A stretch of DNA of 5,832 nucleotides, from NCBI GenBank assembly GCA_937884385.1, contig CALGCW010000235.1, positions 1-5,832 of the forward strand, in the 5' to 3' direction. The notes beneath the pieces are model-generated. The model was not told the DNA's origin. It ran no database searches and saw only the letters and a list, made by a program, of their open reading frames with translations. This stretch comes from an uncultured Clostridia bacterium. GTDB lineage: Bacteria; Bacillota; Clostridia; Oscillospirales; CAG-272. Positions 1 to 5,832 of the stretch are shown piece after piece. The first letter of the stretch is position 1. Every line of letters begins with the position of its first letter. The translations under genes and the position numbers were made by a program.

Positions 1-22
1 GATAAAATGCCCGCATTTTATC
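1..22. repeat. Perfect inverted repeat at the window edge
   Basis: GATAAAATGC (1-10) is exactly mirrored by GCATTTTATC (13-22), with CC between them; the real hairpin would have nine pairs and a four-base loop. It lies about 110 bases past the polC stop. On the minus strand it would be the last thing transcribed before the window ends, so whether a T tract follows cannot be seen. It could be a terminator for polC, for a convergent gene outside the window, or the centre of a larger palindrome. Confidence 0.6.
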
Positions 23-40
23 GAAAATTTACGCAGAATA

Positions 41-70
41 TGCACAAACCCAAGCGATAAAAGTTTTTCG
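41..70 (-). repeat. Short dispersed repeat, left copy
   Basis: Read on the minus strand this stretch has an A run, then CTTTTATCGC, then TTGGGTTTGTGCA. The plus-strand stretch 5717-5749 has the same order: an A run, CTTTTGTCGC, AT, then TTGGGTATGTACA. By hand alignment about 26 of 33 columns agree, with gaps of one and two bases. In both places a hairpin with T-run and A-run arms precedes the repeat. No protein is supported here. Confidence 0.55.
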
Positions 71-77
71 GGGGTAT

Positions 78-103
78 GGGGGCGGTTTTTCAAAAAAGCC
101 CCC
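78..103. repeat. GC-clamped hairpin downstream of polC
   Basis: GGGGGC (78-83) pairs with GCCCCC (98-103) in a 6-bp clamp, and the T run at 86-90 can add a few pairs with the A run at 92-97. It starts 28 bases past the polC stop, so it could end or protect the polC transcript. It is not a textbook intrinsic terminator: on the minus strand the stem is followed by ATACCCCCG and an A run, with only four T later. A second G run at 70-74 could pair with the same C run instead. Its layout resembles the hairpin at 5691-5716, so it may be part of a dispersed repeat rather than a terminator. Confidence 0.6.
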
Positions 104-130
104 TATTCCACAAGCAAACTAACTACCAAA

Positions 131-3100
131 TCAGAAGAACGAGATCTGGTCGGTATCGTCAAGGCCGTCGAGAATACCGTTTTTGCGAAGTGTTTCGATA
201 ACCGACGCGGAGAGCTTTGCTCTGATCTGCAAGTCCTCAACCGAGAAGAAATCTTCTTCGTTTCTTGCGTCGATGATATTCTGTGCGGCACTCTCGCCAA
301 GACCCGAGAGCGAGGAGAACGGAAGTCTTATTCCGCCGTTTTCCGGCAAGAATGCCTTGTGATCGCTCTTTTTAAGATTGATGGGAAGAAATTTAATCCC
401 CCTCGCACAAGCCTCGCGAACAAGCTGAAGTCCTGCAACGGATGCTTGCTCCTTCTGTGATGCTTCCTTGCCAAGCTCCTCTATGCGCGAGATCTCATCG
501 GAAACGCCTCTGTGACCGCGCATAATGATCTCGGCATCGAGTCCGACCTTTTCAGTAATTGCAGTAAACATCGCGCAATAGAATGCAACGGGCATATGCA
601 CTTTATACCACGCGACGCGGATCGCAGACATAACGTATGCCGCCGCGTGCGCCTTTGGGAACATATATTTTATCTTCTTACAGGAGTCGATGTACCAATC
701 GTCAACCCCAGCTTCTATCATTTTTGCTTCCCAATCGGGTGTCAGACCCTTGCCCTTACGGACACTTTCCATAATTTTAAAGGAAAGTGAGCTTTCAACG
801 CCGTAGGCGATAAGGTCATTCATAATATTATCACGGCATCCGATAACGTGTGAAATATCACAGACACCGTTATTGATAAGATCCTGCGCATTGCCTGTCC
901 ACACGTCCGTTCCGTGGGAAAGTCCCGATATCTGAAGCAAATCGGCAAAGCTTTTAGGCTTAGCTTCCTCAACCATCTTCATAACAAATCGCGTTCCGAA
1001 CTCGGGCAATCCGTAAGTACCTATGGTCGCACCGCCTATATCCTTTGGCTCGATGCCAAGCGATTTTGTGGAGAGGAAAAGCTCATACACGGCAGGATCG
1101 TTCATTGGAACGTCCATAACGCTCGTATCGGAAAATCTTTCTATCCACTTGTATTTGGTAGGAATATCGTGTCCGAGCTCGTCGAGCTTGAGAAGCGTAT
1201 CATGAAGGTATTCAAACGTGAAATGTGTCGTCACGATATTGGACGAAGCATCCTCTGCGGGGTGCTGAACGGGACAGAAATCGTATATCTCCATCTCCTT
1301 GGGTACAACGACGATACCGCCCGGGTGCTGACCCGTAGTACGCTTTACTCCAACACATTTTGCAACAAGACGGTTCATCTCGGCACGGGGCAGGCTTATT
1401 CCCTTTTCCTCAAGGTATTTGAGGACAAATCCATACGCGGTTTTATCTGCTACACCGCCTATAGTTCCCGCACGGAACACATTCTCCGCACCAAACAGCT
1501 CTTCAGTATATTTATGCACCTTACCCTGAACCTCGCCCGAGAAGTTAAGGTCGATATCGGGCGACTTTTCACCGTAGAAGCCAAGGAAGGTCTCAAACGG
1601 GATATCGTGACCGTCGGCGCAGTATTTCGTACCGCACCTCGGACAATTCTTATCGGGCAGGTCAAACCCTGAGCCGACCTCACCCTTCATAAAGAACTCA
1701 CTGTGCTGACACTTCGGGCAGTAATAGTGGGGCTTTAAGGGATTTACCTCGGAGATACCCGCGCAAGAGGCAACGAAGGATGAACCGACAGAGCCTCGTG
1801 AGCCGACGAGATATCCGTTATCCTCGCTATACTTTACGAGCTTTTGCGCGATTATATAAAGCACAGCAAAGCCGTTCTTAATGATCGAAGAAAGTTCCTT
1901 ATCAAGCCTTGCTCTTACGTATTCGGGCAGGGGCTTGCCATATTTTTTCTCTGCGTTCTCATAGCACATTCTTTGAAGGTCCTCTTCCGCACCCTCGATC
2001 TTGGGTGTGAACGTGCCCTTCGGGAAGGGTCTTATGCCCTCCTCTATCATATCTGCTATAAGGTTTGTATTCTTAACTACGACCTCGTATGCCTTTTCCT
2101 CTCCAAGATAGGAGAATTCCTCAAGCATCTCTTCAGTTGTGCGGAGATAGAGGGGGCAATCGCGGTCCGCATCCTTAAATCTCATACCCGCAAGAAGCAC
2201 CTTTCTGCCTATCTCATCGTCAGGGTTGAGATAATGCACGTCGCAGGTCGCAACAACGGGCTTTTTATATTTCTCGCCAAGCTCCACGATCTGACGGTTA
2301 AGCTCACGTAGATCATCGTCGCTTGCGACCGTGCCCTCCTCAATAAGGAAGCGGTTGTTGGATATTGGCTGTATCTCAAGATAATCGTAAAAGTTGACGA
2401 TATCTCTTATATCGTCCTCGGGCTTCTTCTCAAGTATAGCGCGGAAGAGCTCGCCCGCCTCGCACGCAGAGCCGATAATAAGTCCCTCTCTGTGCTTTTC
2501 AAGCTCACTTTTGGGAATACGCGGCATTCTGCGGTAATATTTGAGATATGAATACGACACGAGCTTATAAAGATTTTTAAGTCCTGTCGCATTCTTAACG
2601 AGGATTATCTGATGATATGGCTTTATCGTAAGCGGATTTGCATTTTCGCTCATATCTCTTTGAAGATCTGCGAAAGTCTTGATGTCAAAGCGGTCCATCT
2701 TCTCAACCATTGCAAAGAAGATGCGCGCAAGCATCTCGGCATCGTCGCAGGCTCTGTGGTGATTGAATGAGCCAAGGTCATAGTATTTTGCCACCGCGTC
2801 GAGCTTATGGCTCTTGAGGTCTGCGTTGAGGAAACGAGAGAGTGTGACCGTATCAAGATAGGGATTTGTGAAGCTGTATCCAAGATCGCGTGCCGCTTTT
2901 CTTATAAACGAGACATCAAAGTTCGCGTTGTGCGCGATAAGAAGCCTGCTTCCGATAAAATCAAGAAATCTTTTAAGCACCGCGTCTATCTTGTCTGCAT
3001 CCGCAACCATACTGTCATCAATACCCGTAAGGGCAACGATATTCTCCGGAATAGATACACCCGGGTTTACAAACTCGTTAAAGGTCTCAAGGACCTGCCC

Positions 3101-4540
3101 CTCCTTGATCTTTACCGCACCGATCTCAATGATCTGCGACGTGAGAACGGAGAGACCCGTAGTTTCAATATCAAATACTATGAATTCGTCGGAAAAGTTG
3201 CCCTTATAATCGCCCGTGACGGCACTCGTCTTATCGTTTACGAAGTATGCTTCCATTCCGTAAAGCACCTTCATACCGAGCTTTTCGGCTTTTCCCATTG
3301 CCATCTGATAAGCCTGCACATTTCCGTGGTCGGTGATGGCTACTGCTTTGTGTCCCCACGCGTGAGCGGTCTCAACTGCCACCTCTGGCGGCAGAAGCGC
3401 GTCCATTGCGGACATCTGTGTATGTAAATGAAGCTCAACGCGCTTTTCGGGCGCATTGTCCCATCTTTTTATTTCTTTTATTATAGCTACGTGATTGAAG
3501 GAGAAGATGAGGTCCTTGCCCACTCCCTCTTTCTTCTTTTCAAGCTCGCTTTTGCCGTAAAGTGCGATCGCCTTGCCATTTTTGACTTCACCTGCGATAA
3601 GTGAGCTCTTCTCACCGTCCTCGTATGCGCGCACCTCGATAGAGGTATTGCCGTCATAAACGAAGAAGGTAGTGCTGACCTTTTTTCCGCGGCGGGCAGG
3701 CTCCTGCGTAAAACCGAAGACCTCACCCACAATAACCACGCCGCGCGAGGACGAGTTAAGCGCTGCGATGGGCGTCGGCTTTACGTCAAATTCCTCGCCT
3801 ATAACATATTCGGGCTCGGAGATATCGAACTTTTTATAGCCTATGGTACAAATGCTCTCCCCAAGCTCGACTGTCGCATTCTTTACAAGGCTTGCTACCC
3901 TTGGGAGATTTGAGCCCGGTGCATCATTCTCTGCATTCTTTGCACCTGCGTTTGCCGCAGAGGCGCTTGAATCATAGCTTTTGCTCTTTTCGTTTATCTG
4001 ACTGTCAAGCTTCTCCTGCTGGCTCTTTTGCCTTTCGCGGAAGGACGTGCTCATCATCTCATCGCTGACAAACCTGACGTTGAATTTCACTCCAAACTCG
4101 GAAAATAAAATATTTTCTATTATTCTCGGTGTGTTAGCGTCCTTGAGAAGTCCAACGCCGCCCATAGCAAAGGGTATTCTTATCGTAATATCGCTTCCCT
4201 CTATCTCGTAATCGCACGAGGAGAAAAATCCTCTTGCGACCACGCCGACTCTCTCCGCTTCGAGCAATATCTGCTGAAAATATCCCATTTCAAAAAGCGA
4301 CGCGGGATATTTTGGAAGGAGCTTGACGTGATTGAGGGCGTAAGCAGCCTTTATCCCATCCTCTGCGCGATAAAGTATACTCTTGTCAACTATATCGTTA
4401 AAGTATACGTCAGCTTCAATAACGCGTGCCTCCTTATTAAGGCGCACCGTATATTTGCCGACGCGCGAAAGGACACGAAGTATCTCCGTGTCTTGCGGCT
4501 CGTATTTATTGAATTTTTCAAGAAATGACTTTTCTGCCAT
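131..4540 (-). CDS. polC: DNA polymerase III alpha subunit, PolC type, with proofreading exonuclease
   Basis: This 1469-residue protein is the main replicative polymerase of low-GC Gram-positive bacteria, acting at the fork with the beta clamp and clamp loader. Domain order is typical of PolC rather than DnaE. An N-terminal region (1-167) leads through a low-complexity linker (about 168-211) to an OB fold (about 267-356). The PHP domain is split (about 367-447 and 625-775), with metal-type residues H371, H373, D404, H405, E430, D767 and H769. Inserted in it is a DEDDh 3'-5' exonuclease (about 452-615) with D457, E459, D542, H595 and D600. The polymerase core has GSRGSVGSS at 913-921 and catalytic D995, D997 (PDIDLNFSG) and D1120 (KLDELGHD). 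C941, C944, C966 and C969 form the PolC zinc site. FPKAHAAAY starts at 1294, a helix-hairpin-helix lies near 1406-1450, and the C-terminus QISFF (1465-1469) is the clamp-binding motif, QLSLF in B. subtilis. The ATG start follows AGAGG. The gene is intact, and proofreading and polymerase activities are both expected. Confidence 0.99.
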   Translation of the reverse strand: MAEKSFLEKFNKYEPQDTEILRVLSRVGKYTVRLNKEARVIEADVYFNDIVDKSILYRAEDGIKAAYALNHVKLLPKYPASLFEMGYFQQILLEAERVGVVARGFFSSCDYEIEGSDITIRIPFAMGGVGLLKDANTPRIIENILFSEFGVKFNVRFVSDEMMSTSFRERQKSQQEKLDSQINEKSKSYDSSASAANAGAKNAENDAPGSNLPRVASLVKNATVELGESICTIGYKKFDISEPEYVIGEEFDVKPTPIAALNSSSRGVVIVGEVFGFTQEPARRGKKVSTTFFVYDGNTSIEVRAYEDGEKSSLIAGEVKNGKAIALYGKSELEKKKEGVGKDLIFSFNHVAIIKEIKRWDNAPEKRVELHLHTQMSAMDALLPPEVAVETAHAWGHKAVAITDHGNVQAYQMAMGKAEKLGMKVLYGMEAYFVNDKTSAVTGDYKGNFSDEFIVFDIETTGLSVLTSQIIEIGAVKIKEGQVLETFNEFVNPGVSIPENIVALTGIDDSMVADADKIDAVLKRFLDFIGSRLLIAHNANFDVSFIRKAARDLGYSFTNPYLDTVTLSRFLNADLKSHKLDAVAKYYDLGSFNHHRACDDAEMLARIFFAMVEKMDRFDIKTFADLQRDMSENANPLTIKPYHQIILVKNATGLKNLYKLVSYSYLKYYRRMPRIPKSELEKHREGLIIGSACEAGELFRAILEKKPEDDIRDIVNFYDYLEIQPISNNRFLIEEGTVASDDDLRELNRQIVELGEKYKKPVVATCDVHYLNPDDEIGRKVLLAGMRFKDADRDCPLYLRTTEEMLEEFSYLGEEKAYEVVVKNTNLIADMIEEGIRPFPKGTFTPKIEGAEEDLQRMCYENAEKKYGKPLPEYVRARLDKELSSIIKNGFAVLYIIAQKLVKYSEDNGYLVGSRGSVGSSFVASCAGISEVNPLKPHYYCPKCQHSEFFMKGEVGSGFDLPDKNCPRCGTKYCADGHDIPFETFLGFYGEKSPDIDLNFSGEVQGKVHKYTEELFGAENVFRAGTIGGVADKTAYGFVLKYLEEKGISLPRAEMNRLVAKCVGVKRTTGQHPGGIVVVPKEMEIYDFCPVQHPAEDASSNIVTTHFTFEYLHDTLLKLDELGHDIPTKYKWIERFSDTSVMDVPMNDPAVYELFLSTKSLGIEPKDIGGATIGTYGLPEFGTRFVMKMVEEAKPKSFADLLQISGLSHGTDVWTGNAQDLINNGVCDISHVIGCRDNIMNDLIAYGVESSLSFKIMESVRKGKGLTPDWEAKMIEAGVDDWYIDSCKKIKYMFPKAHAAAYVMSAIRVAWYKVHMPVAFYCAMFTAITEKVGLDAEIIMRGHRGVSDEISRIEELGKEASQKEQASVAGLQLVREACARGIKFLPINLKKSDHKAFLPENGGIRLPFSSLSGLGESAAQNIIDARNEEDFFSVEDLQIRAKLSASVIETLRKNGILDGLDDTDQISFF

Positions 4541-4542
4541 AC

Positions 4543-5625
4543 TTACCTCTGTATTTCCTTTATCTTTTCTATAAGCACGTCTATTATCTTATCCTCGGGT
4601 ATCTTCCCCATTATCTCACCGTGTGAGAACAAAAGTGCCTCGCCGACACCGCCCGCGATACCAATATCCGCTTCGCGTGCCTCACCGGGTCCGTTGACGG
4701 CGCATCCCATAATCGCGACCTTGAGAGGCAGATCAAACAGTCCCTCTCTCTTTGCAGCGTCCTCAAATCTATGTACGAGGTCGATAAGGTCTATCTTAGT
4801 TCTTCCGCAGGTGGGACAGCTCACGATACTCATACCGCTTTGCCCCTCAACATCAAGTGCGGACAGTATCTTCTTTGCCGCATAGATCTCCTGTATCGGA
4901 TCAGCCGTAAGAGAGACACGAACGGTATCACCTATCCCGTCGCAAAGAAGCGCGCCTATTCCCATCGCACTCTTGAGTGTGCCCACCGCTTCACTTCCTG
5001 CCTCGGTGACACCGAGATGTATATTATAGGGACAGGACTCTGCAAGAAGCTTGTTCGCTCTTATCATTGAATGAACGTCGCTTGCCTTGATGGAAACGAC
5101 GATATCCTCAAAGCCGTATCTTTCAAGCAACGCAATATGTGTTTTTGCGCTTTCGCACAGTGCCTCAGGTGTGGGAGCACCGTATTTTGCAAGTATCTCC
5201 TTTTGAAGCGAGCCCGAATTTATACCTATCCTTATCGGAATATTTCTCTCCTTGCAAGCCTCTGCTACCGCGCGAACACGGCTGTCGTCACCGATATTGC
5301 CCGGGTTTATTCTGATTTTGTCAAAGCCAAGCTCCGCACAGCGAAGCGCTATGCGATAATCAAAGTGGATATCCGCCACGATCGGGATACGAACGCCTGC
5401 ATTTTTCAAATACGTTACGGTTTCAGCAGCCTCAAGGCTCGGAACGGTAATTCTGACTATATCACAACCCGCCCCCTGCAGAGCAAGTATCTGACGAAGA
5501 GTGGCATCCTTATTACAAGTGTCGGTGTTGGTCATCGACTGTATCGCGATCGGCGAGTCACCGCCTATGGCACACGTGCCAATATTCAGTTTTTTTGTCT
5601 TTCTTCTTATTTCGTTGTATATCAT
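4543..5625 (-). CDS. ispG: 4-hydroxy-3-methylbut-2-enyl diphosphate synthase (IspG/GcpE)
   Basis: This 360-residue cytosolic enzyme belongs to the MEP (non-mevalonate) isoprenoid pathway. It reductively converts MEcPP to HMBPP, the substrate of IspH, using a [4Fe-4S] cluster and an external electron donor such as flavodoxin or ferredoxin. The length fits the two-domain bacterial form without the extra domain found in plant enzymes. Residues 1 to about 240 form the TIM-barrel part, with the family N-terminus RRKTKKLNIG followed by GGDSPIAIQSMTNTDT. The iron-sulfur domain follows. Visible cluster ligands are C270 and C273 in SCPTCGR and C308 in MGCAVNGPGEA, with E315 as the fourth ligand; spacing matches E. 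coli C270, C273, C305 and E312. The ATG start is supported by GGAG five bases upstream and by alignment with the family N-terminus. It is the first gene of the visible operon; its TAA stop is two bases before the polC start. No key residue is missing. Identity is secure; only the electron donor is unknown. Confidence 0.98.
   Translation of the reverse strand: MIYNEIRRKTKKLNIGTCAIGGDSPIAIQSMTNTDTCNKDATLRQILALQGAGCDIVRITVPSLEAAETVTYLKNAGVRIPIVADIHFDYRIALRCAELGFDKIRINPGNIGDDSRVRAVAEACKERNIPIRIGINSGSLQKEILAKYGAPTPEALCESAKTHIALLERYGFEDIVVSIKASDVHSMIRANKLLAESCPYNIHLGVTEAGSEAVGTLKSAMGIGALLCDGIGDTVRVSLTADPIQEIYAAKKILSALDVEGQSGMSIVSCPTCGRTKIDLIDLVHRFEDAAKREGLFDLPLKVAIMGCAVNGPGEAREADIGIAGGVGEALLFSHGEIMGKIPEDKIIDVLIEKIKEIQR
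4546..4550 (-). promoter_or_regulatory. Ribosome binding site of polC, inside the end of ispG
   Basis: On the minus strand AGAGG is made by the last two sense codons of ispG (Gln-Arg), directly before its TAA. Five bases (TAAGT) separate it from the polC ATG at 4540. Ribosomes ending on ispG therefore stop on top of the polC initiation region, which is the usual arrangement for translational coupling. Coupling itself is inferred, not shown. Confidence 0.85.
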
Positions 5626-5630
5626 TTTTA

Positions 5631-5634
5631 CTCC
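5631..5634 (-). promoter_or_regulatory. Ribosome binding site of ispG
   Basis: On the minus strand GGAG lies five bases before the ATG at 5625. This is a standard Shine-Dalgarno at good spacing and it fixes the ispG start at the residue where the family N-terminus begins. The surrounding sequence is AT-rich and shows no competing in-frame start. Confidence 0.85.
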
Positions 5635-5690
5635 GAATTTTTGTTATCTTTAATGACGATGGCTTGTATAAGTTACTTTGCGTAAGAAGT

Positions 5691-5716
5691 GTTACTTTTT
5701 TTGAGAAAAAAGTAAC
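5691..5716. repeat. 11-bp hairpin upstream of ispG
   Basis: GTTACTTTTTT (5691-5701) is exactly mirrored by AAAAAAGTAAC (5706-5716) around the four-base loop TGAG. It sits 66 bases before the ispG start. Neither strand shows a T tract directly after the stem, so it is not a canonical terminator. Its position directly before the repeat at 5717-5749 matches the hairpin-plus-repeat layout on the other side of the operon. Another GTTACTTT lies at 5672-5679. Confidence 0.7.
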
Positions 5717-5749
5717 CAAAAAAGCTTTTGTCGCATTTGGGTATGTACA
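5717..5749 (+). repeat. Short dispersed repeat, first right copy
   Basis: On the plus strand this unit reads A run, GCTTTTGTCGC, ATTTGGGTATGTACA. It matches the left copy (41-70, minus strand) and more loosely the next unit at 5767-5800. An open frame crosses both right-hand units and would give KAFVAFGYVQ followed by KAFCLAFGYVQ. That reflects the DNA repeat rather than a likely protein, since the frame has no ribosome binding site and starts inside ispG. Confidence 0.55.
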
Positions 5750-5813
5750 AATTTACTACTGTTGTACAAAAGCCTTTTGTTTAGCTTTCGGCTACGTGCA
5801 ATAGTAGCAAATT
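5750..5813. repeat. 18-bp imperfect inverted repeat with 28-base loop
   Basis: Bases 5750-5767 can fold onto 5796-5813. Of 18 positions, 15 are Watson-Crick pairs, two are G-T wobbles (5761 with 5802, 5765 with 5798) and one is an A-C mismatch (5755 with 5808). The changes mostly keep pairing, which hints at a structure that forms as RNA or at a decayed mobile-element palindrome. The loop holds most of the second right repeat copy. The upstream neighbour is outside the window, so it is unclear whether this lies in a 5' leader of ispG or in the 3' region of another gene. Confidence 0.55.
5767..5800 (+). repeat. Short dispersed repeat, second right copy
   Basis: This is a diverged tandem copy of 5717-5749, about 50 bases further on. 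It begins with the near-palindrome CAAAAGCCTTTTG (5767-5779), continues with AGCTTTCGGCTACG and ends in GTGCA, like the left copy. It forms the loop and inner stem of the inverted repeat at 5750-5813. Sequence agreement with the other copies is modest and needs small gaps. Confidence 0.45.
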
Positions 5814-5832
5814 ACAGATTTTCGAACTGCCT

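Noticed and set aside
914..1672. A 252-codon plus-strand open frame inside polC
   Set aside because: It lies antisense over the palm, fingers and zinc-site coding region of polC, has no ribosome binding site of note and no recognisable domain, and its translation looks like a shadow of the conserved gene.
1582..1723. Cys-rich stretch in PolC as a possible inserted zinc-finger domain
   Set aside because: The four cysteines and their context (CPKC and CPRCG) match the normal zinc site of PolC proteins, so it is not an insertion.
1844..2311. A 155-codon plus-strand open frame with hydrophobic stretches
   Set aside because: It is antisense to intact polC; the apparent membrane-like stretches are complements of charged helices in PolC.
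2807..3427. A 206-codon plus-strand open frame inside polC
   Set aside because: It is antisense to the exonuclease and PHP coding region, which carries all its catalytic residues; the open frame follows from codon composition.
5665..5670. TATACA on the minus strand as a -10 box for ispG
   Set aside because: No -35-like hexamer stands at 16-18 bases upstream, so the promoter call is too weak to list as a feature.
5744..5768. Two TGTACA palindromes 19 bases apart as a possible operator
   Set aside because: They coincide with the end of one repeat unit and the start of the next, so the repeat structure explains them more simply.
5717..5800. Possible CRISPR-like array
   Set aside because: There are only two diverged units, with a spacer of about 17 bases and poor repeat identity, and no cas genes are present.
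5595..5804. A 69-codon plus-strand open frame with repeated KAF...AFGYVQ
   Set aside because: It starts inside the ispG N-terminus and its internal repeat is explained by the tandem DNA repeat; there is no ribosome binding site or family match.

Overview
The window holds two complete genes, both on the minus strand and read right to left: ispG (4543-5625) followed by polC (131-4540). A PolC-type replicative polymerase and the MEP isoprenoid enzyme IspG together point to a low-GC Gram-positive bacterium (Bacillota). The ispG-polC adjacency and the PolC sequence style suggest a Clostridia member, perhaps an uncultured gut lineage; that placement is inference. Both proteins have all their expected catalytic residues and neither shows a frameshift or truncation.

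Layout from transcription upstream to downstream. Bases 5626-5832 are an AT-rich non-coding stretch with a good Shine-Dalgarno for ispG and several nested repeats: an 11-bp hairpin (5691-5716), two tandem copies of a short repeat (5717-5749 and 5767-5800), and an 18-bp imperfect inverted repeat around the second copy (5750-5813). Then comes ispG. After only 2 bases comes polC, whose ribosome binding site lies in the last codons of ispG, so the two genes are almost certainly one operon with coupled translation. Bases 1-130, downstream of polC, are again non-coding and carry a GC-clamped hairpin (78-103), a third copy of the short repeat (41-70, minus orientation) and a perfect hairpin at the window edge (1-22).

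The two genes do not share a pathway. IspG makes HMBPP for isoprenoid synthesis, and PolC is the high-fidelity DNA polymerase III alpha subunit with built-in proofreading. Their linkage is probably inherited gene order (often with dxr and rseP upstream in Clostridia, not visible here).

I see no undescribed system in the coding part. The least ordinary signal is in the flanks: related repeat elements with the same hairpin-then-motif layout stand on either side of the operon, in mirror-image orientation.
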